Shown piece by piece: positions 1 to 8,612 of a stretch of DNA of 64,000 nucleotides. The stretch is taken from the NCBI RefSeq assembly GCF_024461735.1, contig NZ_JANGAD010000009.1, positions 89,737-153,736 on the forward strand, read 5' to 3'. The position numbers were made by a program, and so were the translations under genes. How positions within the stretch are numbered: the first letter of the stretch is position 1; the number at the start of each line of letters is the position of its first letter. The stretch is from Anaerotignum propionicum. GTDB lineage: Bacteria > Bacillota > Clostridia > Lachnospirales > Anaerotignaceae. The notes beneath the pieces are model-generated. The model did not search any database. It saw only the letters and a list, made by a program, of their open reading frames with translations, and was not told the DNA's origin.

Positions 1-2147
1 CTCGGGATATCGCTAAAACACTGGGCGCAGGGCAAAAAGGCGATGGTTGTTTGCTGGGCGAAAAGTATGTGGTTTCGTGGGCAATTGGTCATCTGGTTAC
101 GTTGGCAGAACCGGAGGAATATGGCGAAAAATTTAAGAAATGGAGCTTTGCTTCCTTGCCCATTATTCCCGAGGAAATGGAATTAAAGGCAATTAAAAAT
201 ACCCGTTCCCAATTGAAGGTACTGCATAAGTGGATGAATGACAAAGAGATTGCGTCAATTATTTGCGCAACAGATAGTGGGCGTGAGGGCGAATTGATCT
301 TCCGCTATATATACGAAATCACAAAGTGCAAAAAGCCATTTCAACGTCTTTGGATATCAAGCATGACAGAACAGGCAATCAAAGAAGGCTTTGCAAATTT
401 GAAGGATAGCACAGCCTATGATTTATTATATCATTCAGCTAAGTGCCGTTCGGAGGCAGATTGGCTGGTTGGCATGAATGCCACAAGGGCATATACTTTG
501 CGGTATCAAGTTCTTTTAAGCATTGGGCGGGTGCAAACACCTACTTTGGCATTAATCGTGGACAAGCAAAAAGAAATCAATGCATTTGTATCTAAGGATT
601 ATTATGAAATACAGACGGTTTTTGATGGATTTCATGGCTTTTGGATTGATGATGAGGAGCAAACCAAAATTGAAAATGAAGCTGTGGCGAAAGAAATTTC
701 TGAAAAGATAAATGAACAAGAAGCTCTTGTGAGCAAAGTGGAAAAGGAAGAGAAAAGAATACCAGCCCCGCTATTGTATGATTTAACGGAGCTTCAGCGT
801 GAATGCAATAGAAAATTCGGGTATTCTGCAAAAAAAACGTTAGATATTGCACAAAACCTATACGAAAAAAGAAAAATGATTACCTATCCTAGAACGGACA
901 GCCGTTATTTGAGCGACGATATGAAGGGAAAGGTTCAAAATACAATGAAACGGCTCGGGGAGACCCAGCCTTTTGAGGAATTTGCCACGTCTTTACTCAA
1001 TGGAGAAAAATTGTCATTTAGTAAACGAATTATTGACAATTCAAAAGTGACGGATCACCATGCCATCATACCTACAGATGTGCGTCCACGGTTAGATAGC
1101 TTAGCGGAAGAAGAGAAAAATGTGTTTCTTTTGGTAGCCGCAAGATTTATCAGTGCGTTTTACCCTCATTATCGTTATGAGGTGACCAAGGCATATTTTA
1201 CTTGTGGGGATGAACGTCTTTTATCCAAAGGAACAGTAGTTTTGGAAGAAGGCTGGCAGGGTGTTGAGCGAAGGATCGTTCCTGTGAAAGGGAAAAAAGA
1301 GAGGGGAAGCGAGGAACAAAAGCTTCCACCTTTGACAGCGGGAGAGCTTCATAAGATTATGGAGGCTAAGGTGTTGAAGAAGAAAACAACCCCTCCCAAA
1401 GCATATACAGAAAGCAGTTTGCTCTCGGCAATGGAAAACGCAGGTCGCTTCGTTGAGGATGAAACATTGAAAGAACAGATGAAGGATAGTGGTTTAGGCA
1501 CTCCTGCTACCAGAGCGGCAATTATTGAGCGGTTGCTCTCCGTTGGCTACATCACGAGAAAGGGAAAGAATTTGATTCCCACGGAAAAAGGCATGCAATT
1601 AATTCAAGTCGTTCCTGAGGAATTACGCTCTCCACAAACAACAGGAAAATGGGAAAAAGGCCTTTCCTCCATTGCTAAGGGAAACATGGAGGAAGATCGA
1701 TTTATGGCAAGCATAAAGCGCTATGTCTCCTTCCTTGTGGAGGATGCAATAAAAAGAAAAACAGATATTGTTTTTCCCGAAGAAGTAAAAAAAGGGATGA
1801 AAAAGGGCGGAAAATCTCTTGGAAAATGTCCCATTTGTAAGGAAGGCGACATACTGGAGAATAGTAAAGCTTATTTTTGCGGTAAGTGGAAATCCGGCTG
1901 CAAATTTACTGTTTGGAAGGATAGCCTTACCCCTTATGGAATTGAGCTAAATAGCAAAACCATTCAGAAGCTATTAAAAGATGAGAAAATTCCTGATGTA
2001 GCAGTTACCTTACCTCAAACAGGTGAAAAAGGGAAGTCAACCATGCTTTTTTCTGCGGATGGTAAGGGTCGAATTGAATTGATGGATTTTACAAGGACTG
2101 AAATAATAAAGGGAGAGGAATCTTCCCAAGCAAACGAAGGAGAGTAG
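1..2147 (+). CDS. topB: DNA topoisomerase III, 5'-truncated by the window edge
   Basis: Type IA topoisomerase that cuts and passes single DNA strands to relax supercoils and resolve recombination or replication intermediates. The frame is open back to base 3 and the residues before the TTG at 51 (RDIAKTLGAG) match the usual N-terminus, so only about the first dozen codons are missing and the TTG is not the true start. The TOPRIM acidic motif DSGREGE is present, and the catalytic tyrosine lies in ITYPRTDSR with its codon near 885. A C-terminal zinc-ribbon-like segment with CPIC and later cysteines follows near 1829-1900. The end runs into the next gene with 6 bases between them, which suggests co-transcription. 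TopB also occurs on integrative elements, but the neighbours here look chromosomal. Confidence 0.95.
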   Translation, partial: RDIAKTLGAGQKGDGCLLGEKYVVSWAIGHLVTLAEPEEYGEKFKKWSFASLPIIPEEMELKAIKNTRSQLKVLHKWMNDKEIASIICATDSGREGELIFRYIYEITKCKKPFQRLWISSMTEQAIKEGFANLKDSTAYDLLYHSAKCRSEADWLVGMNATRAYTLRYQVLLSIGRVQTPTLALIVDKQKEINAFVSKDYYEIQTVFDGFHGFWIDDEEQTKIENEAVAKEISEKINEQEALVSKVEKEEKRIPAPLLYDLTELQRECNRKFGYSAKKTLDIAQNLYEKRKMITYPRTDSRYLSDDMKGKVQNTMKRLGETQPFEEFATSLLNGEKLSFSKRIIDNSKVTDHHAIIPTDVRPRLDSLAEEEKNVFLLVAARFISAFYPHYRYEVTKAYFTCGDERLLSKGTVVLEEGWQGVERRIVPVKGKKERGSEEQKLPPLTAGELHKIMEAKVLKKKTTPPKAYTESSLLSAMENAGRFVEDETLKEQMKDSGLGTPATRAAIIERLLSVGYITRKGKNLIPTEKGMQLIQVVPEELRSPQTTGKWEKGLSSIAKGNMEEDRFMASIKRYVSFLVEDAIKRKTDIVFPEEVKKGMKKGGKSLGKCPICKEGDILENSKAYFCGKWKSGCKFTVWKDSLTPYGIELNSKTIQKLLKDEKIPDVAVTLPQTGEKGKSTMLFSADGKGRIELMDFTRTEIIKGEESSQANEGE

Positions 2148-2153
2148 AAATAA

Positions 2154-3431
2154 ATGAGCAGTATGTACCAAGTATTAGGAATTGCACCTGAGATAGAGGC
2201 ATTTTGTGAAAAGATATTGGAAGACTTACAGGAACGTTTTCAGAGCATTGATACTGTAGCGGAGTATAATCAGTGCAAGGTAATTGCGGCAATGCAAAAG
2301 GAACGTGTGGATGCCTCTTGCTTTGCGGGAAGCACAGGTTATGGATATAATGATGCAGGAAGGGATACTTTGGAGCGGGTGTATGCCGCATGTTTCCAAA
2401 CTGAGACGGCTTTGGTACGCCCTCAAATCACTTGTGGAACCCATGCGCTGGCAGTTGCCCTTTCGGCAAATTTATTGCCGGGGGACGAGCTTCTTTCTCC
2501 AGCAGGAAAACCTTATGATACCTTAGAGGAGGTTATAGGTATTCGTGAGTCTCCCTGCTCTTTAAAGGAATATGGTGTAAGCTATCGTCAGGTGGATTTG
2601 TTAGAGGATGGATCCTTTGATTATGAAAATATTCGTAAGGCAATCAATGAAAAAACCAAGCTGATTACCATTCAACGCTCCAAGGGATATCAAATGCGCC
2701 CAACATTTTCTGTTGAGAAAATCGGTAAGCTTATAGCCTTTGTAAAGGAAATAAAACCTGATGTAATTTGTATGGTTGACAATTGTTATGGTGAATTTGT
2801 TGAAAAAATAGAGCCATCCAACGTTGGTGCAGATATGATTGTCGGCTCCTTGATAAAAAATCCCGGTGGTGGTTTAGCTCCCGTAGGGGGATATATTTGT
2901 GGAACGCAAGCTTGTATTGACCGTTGTGCTTACCGTTTGAGCGCACCTGGATTAGGGCAGGAGGTAGGTGCCAGCTTAGATTTGATGCGTTCTTTGTATC
3001 AAGGCTTTTTCCTCTCCCCAAATGTGGTGGCAGGGGCACTAAAAGGTGCTATATTTGCCGCAAATGTTTATGAGAAGCTTGGTTTTCGTGTGATCCCAAA
3101 TAGTACGGAATCTCGCCATGATATCATTCAGGCGGTGGAGTTGGGCACGGCAGAGGGCGTTATTGCTTTTTGTGAGGGCATTCAGGCAGCTGCACCTGTA
3201 GATAGCTATGTTAAGCCTGTGCCTTATGCAATGCCCGGCTATAACTGTGATGTTATTATGGCTGCAGGGGCGTTTGTACAGGGTTCTTCTATAGAACTGA
3301 GCGCCGATGGCCCTATTCGCCCGCCATATTCTGTTTATTTTCAAGGCGGTTTGACTTGGTTTCATGCAAAATTTGGTATTATGATGTCCTTGCAAAAGCT
3401 GTATGAAAAAAATCTAGTGGATTTGAATTAA
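2154..3431 (+). CDS. Methionine gamma-lyase family PLP enzyme (YnbB / 'aluminium resistance' family)
   Basis: Fold type I pyridoxal-phosphate enzyme of about 425 residues related to cystathionine and methionine gamma-lyases; the true substrate of this subfamily is not settled. The likely PLP lysine is in SLIKNPGGG, preceded by VDNCYGEF, where the Asp would contact the cofactor. Length and the internal motifs match the YnbB family well. The start at 2154 is served by AAGGAGA at 2137-2143, inside the end of topB, so the two genes are probably translated from one message. A strong intrinsic terminator follows at 3631. A cytoplasmic role in sulfur amino-acid metabolism is inferred only from the family. 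Confidence 0.88.
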   Translation: MSSMYQVLGIAPEIEAFCEKILEDLQERFQSIDTVAEYNQCKVIAAMQKERVDASCFAGSTGYGYNDAGRDTLERVYAACFQTETALVRPQITCGTHALAVALSANLLPGDELLSPAGKPYDTLEEVIGIRESPCSLKEYGVSYRQVDLLEDGSFDYENIRKAINEKTKLITIQRSKGYQMRPTFSVEKIGKLIAFVKEIKPDVICMVDNCYGEFVEKIEPSNVGADMIVGSLIKNPGGGLAPVGGYICGTQACIDRCAYRLSAPGLGQEVGASLDLMRSLYQGFFLSPNVVAGALKGAIFAANVYEKLGFRVIPNSTESRHDIIQAVELGTAEGVIAFCEGIQAAAPVDSYVKPVPYAMPGYNCDVIMAAGAFVQGSSIELSADGPIRPPYSVYFQGGLTWFHAKFGIMMSLQKLYEKNLVDLN

Positions 3432-3466
3432 ATTTGATGAACAATTAGATAAAATTACAGAATTTG

Positions 3467-3622
3467 ATGCAAGTATCAAAAATGATAAGTTATTTATTTG
3501 AAGGCGTAAATAAATTTGAAGAATTTATATCTTCGTTATATCCAATCAGTGATTCTCTAAAAGAAAAAATGCGGGAACAAATTAAACTTTTAATAGATGA
3601 TGAAGACATTTATAAAAGCTAA
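3467..3622 (+). CDS. Possible 51-residue ORF or decayed gene fragment
   Basis: An open frame of 51 codons, hydrophilic and rich in Glu, Lys and Ile, ends just before a terminator. It has no convincing ribosome binding site. Immediately upstream a second frame is open from about 3434 to a TGA near 3500 and also encodes a plausible hydrophilic segment (FDEQLDKITEFDAS). The two adjacent open frames look like one small gene split by a frameshift, or they may be chance. No family was recognised. Confidence 0.25.
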   Translation: MQVSKMISYLFEGVNKFEEFISSLYPISDSLKEKMREQIKLLIDDEDIYKS

Positions 3623-3630
3623 TTATTTTT

Positions 3631-3665
3631 CGGGACACCTATACGATAGGTGTCCCGATTTTTAT
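3631..3665 (+). terminator. Intrinsic terminator after the topB-ynbB pair
   Basis: A perfect 12-bp stem (CGGGACACCTAT with its complement) has a 3-base loop and is followed by ATTTTTAT. It separates the plus-strand genes from convergent spoVB. There is no matching T run on the minus strand, so it should act mainly in the plus direction. Confidence 0.9.
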
Positions 3666-3683
3666 ATTTTAAGTTAGTGGTAA

Positions 3684-5219
3684 TTAAACTTTTTTCTTCT
3701 GTTTTCCCAAAAAAGCCGTCATATTTTCTTTCGAAAAACAGCCCAGCATCATCAAAAAGAAAAAATAAAGCACGCCCATTGCCGTTAAGGATAGGAAGAA
3801 AAGAAGCTTTGACGGCGTAGAGATACGGATGATATAACGAATGAGTAAGCCTGATGCTGCCCCAGCCAATAAAGGTTTTAGGAAACAATCGGCGAGGTCT
3901 GGGAAAACACCTGTGCGTATGTAAAGCTTATGTAGGCAAGAGCCCACGGAATAGGCCATTCCTGCCGCCCATGAGATTAAAAATGCTGGAATGCCATATA
4001 GAGGCATAAAAAACCAAATTCCTGAAATGGTTATGGCGGAGCTGATTAAGTTGTTTTTGAATAAAAACATTTGCTCGCCCATGCCATTCAAAAGACCATG
4101 CAATGTTGTTTGCGCATACAAAAACGGGCAAAGGAAGGCAAGGGGAAATAATAATTCTCCTAATCCCTGGCGATTATAGACAATATAGCAAATTTCCCTT
4201 GGGAAAACAGCAAATAGAGAAGCCGCTCCGATACCCACAATAAATGTAAAAAGAAAAGTAACGGAAACGGTACGGCTAATTCGTTGGTTTTGTTTGACTG
4301 CGCAAGCCTCGGAAATTTCCGGCACTAAAGACACAGATGCCGCCATTAGACAGGCAGAGGGCAATAGAATCAGTGGTAGAGCCATACCTGTTAATTCACC
4401 GTATGAAATAAGTGCTTCCTTTGCATTTTGACCATAAAGCTGCAACTGCCGTGGAATTAATATATTTTCTGCAGTTGAAAGCAAAGAGGCTGCAATTTTG
4501 GTTGCAGAAAGGGGCAAAGCCATTGCCAAAATCATATTGCAGGCGGCGTATGAAGAAAGCGAGGGCCGTTTAATCATCTTTTTACGTCTTTTAAAGCGTA
4601 AGTAACTTACAAAAACAAAGGCAAAGGAAAGAAATTCACCCAAAACGATACCGGCTACAGCAGCACAACATGCATAGGTTAACCCCATAGGTACAAAAAT
4701 TCCTGCAAGAAGATAAATGGTTAAAATACGCACCGCCTGCTCTAAGACCTGAGAGAAAGCAGGGACCATTGCGTTTTGGAGACCAAGAAAAAAGCCCCTA
4801 AGGCAGGATCCTGTGGCCATAAAGGGTATTGCAAAGGACAGCAAACGTAAGGATAGGGCGGCACGACCATCTTTTAAAACAAACAAAGCAATTTCGTCTG
4901 CAAATAAAAATAGACAACCGGAAACAATTATGCTAACCATTAAGGAAAGCATAATAGATTGTTTTACGATACGCCCAATGTTACCTGATTGCCCAAGAAC
5001 ATTTTCTTGCGCTGACAGGCGGGAAATGGTTGTTGTGAATCCGGCAGAAGTAATACTCCAGGTTAATATATAAATTGGCATAATTAACTGATATAAGCCA
5101 ATACCTTCTGCCCCGATTGTATTTGACATAAATACACGGTAAAAGAACCCCATGAATTTTGTAATTAAGTTGGCCGCTGTTAAAATCAACGTCCCTGTTA
5201 TAATTGCTTTTCTGCTCAT
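3684..5219 (-). CDS. spoVB: Stage V sporulation protein B-like lipid flippase (MOP superfamily)
   Basis: Polytopic membrane protein of 511 residues with about 14 predicted hydrophobic segments, of the MATE/MOP polysaccharide-transport type. SpoVB proteins act in spore cortex formation, probably by moving lipid-linked peptidoglycan precursors across the membrane; paralogues can serve as general lipid II flippases. The N-terminus (SRKAIITGTLILTAANLITKFMGFFYR) and the central motif around GLLNGMGE are typical, and the length is close to the usual 510-530. The gene is monocistronic and convergent with ynbB. An AT-rich spacer of some 190 bases separates it from the divergent glycine riboswitch. 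It could be a paralogue rather than the sporulation-essential copy. Confidence 0.85.
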   Translation of the reverse strand: MSRKAIITGTLILTAANLITKFMGFFYRVFMSNTIGAEGIGLYQLIMPIYILTWSITSAGFTTTISRLSAQENVLGQSGNIGRIVKQSIMLSLMVSIIVSGCLFLFADEIALFVLKDGRAALSLRLLSFAIPFMATGSCLRGFFLGLQNAMVPAFSQVLEQAVRILTIYLLAGIFVPMGLTYACCAAVAGIVLGEFLSFAFVFVSYLRFKRRKKMIKRPSLSSYAACNMILAMALPLSATKIAASLLSTAENILIPRQLQLYGQNAKEALISYGELTGMALPLILLPSACLMAASVSLVPEISEACAVKQNQRISRTVSVTFLFTFIVGIGAASLFAVFPREICYIVYNRQGLGELLFPLAFLCPFLYAQTTLHGLLNGMGEQMFLFKNNLISSAITISGIWFFMPLYGIPAFLISWAAGMAYSVGSCLHKLYIRTGVFPDLADCFLKPLLAGAASGLLIRYIIRISTPSKLLFFLSLTAMGVLYFFFLMMLGCFSKENMTAFLGKQKKKV

Positions 5220-5406
5220 TCCATCACCTTATGTACGGGTATTGTTACATAATATGAAGAATTTCGGCAAAACAGAAATACTTTTTCATATTTCGCTGTC
5301 TATAAGAAATATTAATATGAGTTAAAAAAAATACAGCATAACTATTGACATTTTCCATTGAAAAATGTATACTCATTTTACAAATTACATAAAGCCAGTT
5401 GATATG

Positions 5407-5568
5407 CAAGGGAGATCTTATAAGTAGAAGTAAGAACCGATGGAGCAATTCAAAAGAGCCGCTTTTGAAGAAACTTTCAGGTGCAAGGGACCTTGTGTTG
5501 ATGGAACTCTGGAGAGAGCCCTTTTAGTGGCCGCCGTCGAAGTAATGCTTTCAGGTGAAGATACAGAG
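5407..5568 (+). promoter_or_regulatory. Tandem glycine riboswitch (two aptamers)
   Basis: Aptamer 1 is closed by P1 CAAGG (5407-5411) with CCTTG (5491-5495) and contains CTTTCAGGTGCAAGGGACC. Aptamer 2 is closed by CTCTG (5507-5511) with CAGAG (5564-5568), and contains GGAGAGAGCC, a CCGTCGAAG core and CTTTCAGGTGAAGATACAG. These are the conserved glycine-riboswitch elements, with the usual short linker between two aptamers. It lies about 100 bases upstream of the APC permease start, so the RNA probably couples glycine level to transport. Confidence 0.92.
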
Positions 5569-5577
5569 GATATATAG

Positions 5578-5630
5578 GCATGATACTGCTTGTATGTCCT
5601 TTTTTCTTGCGAAAAACTGGCGAATCATGC
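5578..5630 (+). promoter_or_regulatory. Possible expression-platform hairpin of the glycine riboswitch
   Basis: GCATGAT at 5578-5584 is exactly complementary to ATCATGC at 5624-5630. The enclosed segment holds a T6 run at 5600-5605. The arrangement lies between aptamer 2 and the ribosome binding site (GGAGGG at 5655-5660) and could act as the switching element. No clean terminator stem next to the T run was found, so the mechanism is open. Confidence 0.4.
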
Positions 5631-5666
5631 ACTTATTCTGATTTTTATCTATTTGGAGGGAAGACT

Positions 5667-6995
5667 ATGGAAAAAAAACAAGAGCTGAAAAAGAATCTTG
5701 GAATGTCCACGGCAATGGCTACAGTTGTGGGCTGCGTAATTGGTTCAGGCGTTTTCTTTAAGCCGCAGGCCATTTATACAGCAACAGGAGGGGCCCCGGG
5801 CTTGGGTATGCTGGCGTGGATTATTACCGGTTTGGTTTGTATTGCTGCTGCGATGACTTTCGCAGAGGTAGCAATCATGATTCCAAAAACCGGTGGTATG
5901 GTTGTTTATTTGGAAGAAGCATTTGGTAAAAAAGTTGGCTTTTTAGCCGGATGGATGCAAACTATTTTGTTTTATCCTGCAATGATTGCAGCTCTTGCAG
6001 TAATTTTTGCAGAGCAGGCAACTCTTTTTGTAGGTGATGGTTTTAAATTGCCTATGGCAATCGGGGCTATTATTTTTCTTATTTTTTTGAATAGTTTGGG
6101 TTCAGCTGTTGGCGGTGGAGCACAGATTATATTTACAGTTTGTAAACTAATTCCTTTGATTTTACTTATGGTTTTTGGTTTTATTCGTGGTTCGGGAGCG
6201 AATCCAATCTTCACACCCATGGTAAGTGAAGGGCTTAACCCGGCAGTTATTTTAGGCCAGTTGATGATTGCCATTTTATTTGCCTTTGAAGGATGGACCA
6301 ACGTTGGCGCTATCGCAGGGGAAATGAAAAATCCAGGTAAAGACTTGCCAGTAGCAATCGTTGGCGGTGTTTCAGGAATCATGGCAGTATATTTTACAAT
6401 TAACTTGGCATACCTATGGGTTTTGCCTGCAAATGAATTGATGAATTTATCTGCACCTGCATCTGCGGTTGCTATTGCAATTTTTGGTGATGTAGGCGGT
6501 AAGATAATTTCCGTAGGTATTATGATTTCAGTTTTGGGTGCGGCAAACGGCTTTATCCTTTCCGGCTCCCGTGTAACTTACTCTTTGGCTGAGGAAGGCA
6601 CACTGCCTTTTAGCAATGGCCTTGCAAAAATCAACAAAGCACAGGTTCCTACAAACTCCATTATATTGGTAGGTGGCATTGGCTGCCTTTTCGCAATCAG
6701 TGGACAGTTTAATAGATTAACAGATTTAGCGGTATTTTCTTGCTGGATTTTTTATACACTAACTTTCTTTGCGGTAATTCGCTTAAGAAAAACCAAACCT
6801 GATGCAGTAAGAACCTATAAGGTGCCTCTGTATCCCGTAATTCCTGCAATTGCCATTATCAGTGGTATTTATGTAGTGTTAAATCAGTTGCTTATGTCTG
6901 GATCAACATCTAGACTATTGGCAATTGGCAGTATCATTCTTACCTTAATCGGATTGCCAATTTACAATATGACAACAAGAAAGAAAGCAAATTAA
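5667..6995 (+). CDS. APC-superfamily amino-acid permease under glycine riboswitch control
   Basis: Integral membrane transporter of 442 residues with about 12 hydrophobic segments, of the amino acid-polyamine-organocation family and closest in character to SteT/LAT-like exchangers. The first segment carries the hallmark GCVIGSGVFFKP, and FAFEGWTNVG in the sixth segment is also typical. The frame is open from an ATG at 5580, but the ATG at 5667 has GGAGGG seven bases upstream and gives the expected N-terminus. The tandem glycine riboswitch directly upstream suggests glycine, or an amino acid linked to it, as cargo. Direction (uptake or efflux) cannot be read from the sequence. An intrinsic terminator follows. 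Confidence 0.88.
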   Translation: MEKKQELKKNLGMSTAMATVVGCVIGSGVFFKPQAIYTATGGAPGLGMLAWIITGLVCIAAAMTFAEVAIMIPKTGGMVVYLEEAFGKKVGFLAGWMQTILFYPAMIAALAVIFAEQATLFVGDGFKLPMAIGAIIFLIFLNSLGSAVGGGAQIIFTVCKLIPLILLMVFGFIRGSGANPIFTPMVSEGLNPAVILGQLMIAILFAFEGWTNVGAIAGEMKNPGKDLPVAIVGGVSGIMAVYFTINLAYLWVLPANELMNLSAPASAVAIAIFGDVGGKIISVGIMISVLGAANGFILSGSRVTYSLAEEGTLPFSNGLAKINKAQVPTNSIILVGGIGCLFAISGQFNRLTDLAVFSCWIFYTLTFFAVIRLRKTKPDAVRTYKVPLYPVIPAIAIISGIYVVLNQLLMSGSTSRLLAIGSIILTLIGLPIYNMTTRKKAN

Positions 6996-7028
6996 TCGTA
7001 TTATACTGCTTTCCATTTTTCCCAACGT

Positions 7029-7060
7029 GACATATGGTCCCCACCCATATGTCTTTTTTA
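7029..7060 (+). terminator. Intrinsic terminator of the APC permease
   Basis: A perfect 9-bp stem (GACATATGG with CCATATGTC), a 7-base loop and a following T6 run. It closes the riboswitch-permease transcription unit. Confidence 0.85.
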
Positions 7061-7555
7061 TGTAAAAAACAAAGTGGGATTTGTCTAATATCGAAGAATT
7101 TTTTATTTTTAATAGCAAGGTTACGAGAAGAAAGAAAGAGTAAATTTGCATAAATGCAATGGAAAGAATAATAGAAAAGATAGTTAAAAGAATATTTGCA
7201 TATATATATTTCAAAAAATCTATAGATGGCAAAATGCACAAAATTGTAGTTTTCAAAAAAAATAATGTAAACTTATAAGAAAAAAATTGCAAACAATGGT
7301 ATAGAGGAAGCTAATAAAATACATATTTACTGACATCTTGTCAGATAAGAACAGTTTCAAATTAACCATTTTTTTTGTTGATTTTAAAGGGAAAAATTCG
7401 TATTTAAAAACAATATACCTATAGAATCTACTGTAAAACTATTAAAAATAAACAAAAATATGATGTTTTAAAGTTGATTTATATGTGGTTATGATAGCCT
7501 AAGTAAAGAAAGTAAGAAATATGTTGAATTATTGTTGTTACATATTATGCAGTGC
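7061..7555. other. AT-rich spacer without a recognised gene
   Basis: About 500 bases of very AT-rich sequence separate the permease terminator from the antiporter promoter. Open frames here lack ribosome binding sites and have low-complexity composition. The only small structure noted is CTGACA-TCT-TGTCAG at 7330-7344, which may be an operator-like dyad. Nothing else is supported. Confidence 0.5.
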
Positions 7556-7584
7556 TTGACAAGAACTCTGAGTTAGACCATAAT
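7556..7584 (+). promoter_or_regulatory. Sigma-A-type promoter for the antiporter operon
   Basis: TTGACA at 7556-7561, a 17-base spacer and CATAAT at 7579-7584. Transcription from it would give a leader of roughly 240 bases before the first gene at 7831, unusually long for a simple promoter. No known riboswitch consensus was recognised in that leader. Confidence 0.6.
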
Positions 7585-7830
7585 ATAGTAGTTGAATGTA
7601 GTTAAAATAAATTTTTTTAGATTTGTTGCAAGTAAGGTGTTAAGATTTCGTAAAGTTTTGTAGAGGGTTGTATCCTTTCTTAGATTATTTGTCTCATTAT
7701 AGAGAAAATTGTAGAACGATGCTTTGTAGGAATCTTTGATGATTGTAAACATAGTTACTGGGGGGATAATGCACAGATAATTAAAACATTTTACTAAGAC
7801 ATTTTTTTGACAGGGGGAGAGGATGAGAAT

Positions 7831-8295
7831 ATGTTTTTACTGCTTCTAATGTTGTGGATCATATTTAATGGAAAAATAACACTTGAAATTTTAATGTTTG
7901 GTATTATTATTTGCGCGTGGTTGTATTGGTTTATGTGTAAACATTTGGGTTATCAAGCAGATCATGAAATAAAAATTCTAAAAAATTTTCATCTTTATAT
8001 AAAGTACTTCTTAATACTAACACTAGAAATCTTAAAAGCCAATTTTGCTGTTATTCGTCTCGTCTTATCTTCAAAAAAAGAATTTGAACCATCCCTTGTA
8101 AAATTTAAAACAGATTTAGAGTCAGACCTAGGAAAAGTAATTCTTGCAAACTCAATAACCTTAACACCAGGAACATTTACCATTCAATTGGAGGATGATG
8201 AATATTTGATTCACGCACTGGACAAATCTTTTGGCGAGGATTTGGGTGAGTCTATTTTTGCGAAGCAAATAAGGGAGTTGGAGGCGAAGCAATGA
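7831..8295 (+). CDS. mrpE: Mrp/Mbh-type antiporter subunit E (MbhA-like)
   Basis: Small membrane subunit of 154 residues of the multisubunit Na+/H+ antiporter complex. The first part is hydrophobic and the C-terminal half carries NSITLTPGTFTIQL, the family hallmark. A TTG at 7807 is in frame but lies before the GGGGGAGAGG ribosome site at 7813-7822; the ATG at 7831 fits it. It opens a nine-gene run on one strand with overlaps or short gaps, so the product is expected to assemble with the following subunits. Role within the complex is structural as far as known. Confidence 0.9.
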   Translation: MFLLLLMLWIIFNGKITLEILMFGIIICAWLYWFMCKHLGYQADHEIKILKNFHLYIKYFLILTLEILKANFAVIRLVLSSKKEFEPSLVKFKTDLESDLGKVILANSITLTPGTFTIQLEDDEYLIHALDKSFGEDLGESIFAKQIRELEAKQ

Positions 8296-8612
8296 GTGAA
8301 TTTATGAAAATGTTGCTAGAGATTGCTTTGGCGATTTTAGCACTTGGCATATGTGTCATTTTTATCAGGGCGATTATAGGGCCAAGATTTACAGATCGTA
8401 TTGTGGCAATTAATATGATTGGTACTATGACCACAGCAATAATCTGCATTCTTTCAGTCTATTTAAAAGAGATTTGTTTAATTGATGTTTCATTGGTTTA
8501 TACATTATTAAGCTTTCTTGCGGTGGTAATTATTTGCCATGTTGTGTCCCTGCATCATAAAGGTAGAGAGCTGTTTTTGAAAAGGATGGAAACGGAGGCA
8601 GAAGAAAAATGA
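8292..8612 (+). CDS. mrpF: Mrp/Mbh-type antiporter subunit F (MbhB-like)
   Basis: Membrane protein of 106 residues with three hydrophobic helices and the subunit F pattern GPRFTDRIVAINMIG. It overlaps the previous gene by 4 bases (ATGA), which implies coupled translation. In the related Mrp and Mbh complexes this subunit forms part of the ion-translocating membrane module together with subunit G. The C-terminal tail is charged and probably cytoplasmic. Confidence 0.9.
   Translation: MSEFMKMLLEIALAILALGICVIFIRAIIGPRFTDRIVAINMIGTMTTAIICILSVYLKEICLIDVSLVYTLLSFLAVVIICHVVSLHHKGRELFLKRMETEAEEK

Noticed and set aside
51..56. TTG at 51 as the start of topB
   Set aside because: The frame is open to the window edge and the upstream residues match the conserved N-terminus, so the gene is truncated by the window.
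592..852. Many long minus-strand frames overlapping topB, clpC, pyc and other genes
   Set aside because: They are shadows of clear genes on the other strand, lack ribosome binding sites and have unnatural composition.
7585..7830. Ion-sensing riboswitch in the antiporter leader
   Set aside because: No match to a known consensus could be made by eye; only the unusual length is retained as a finding.
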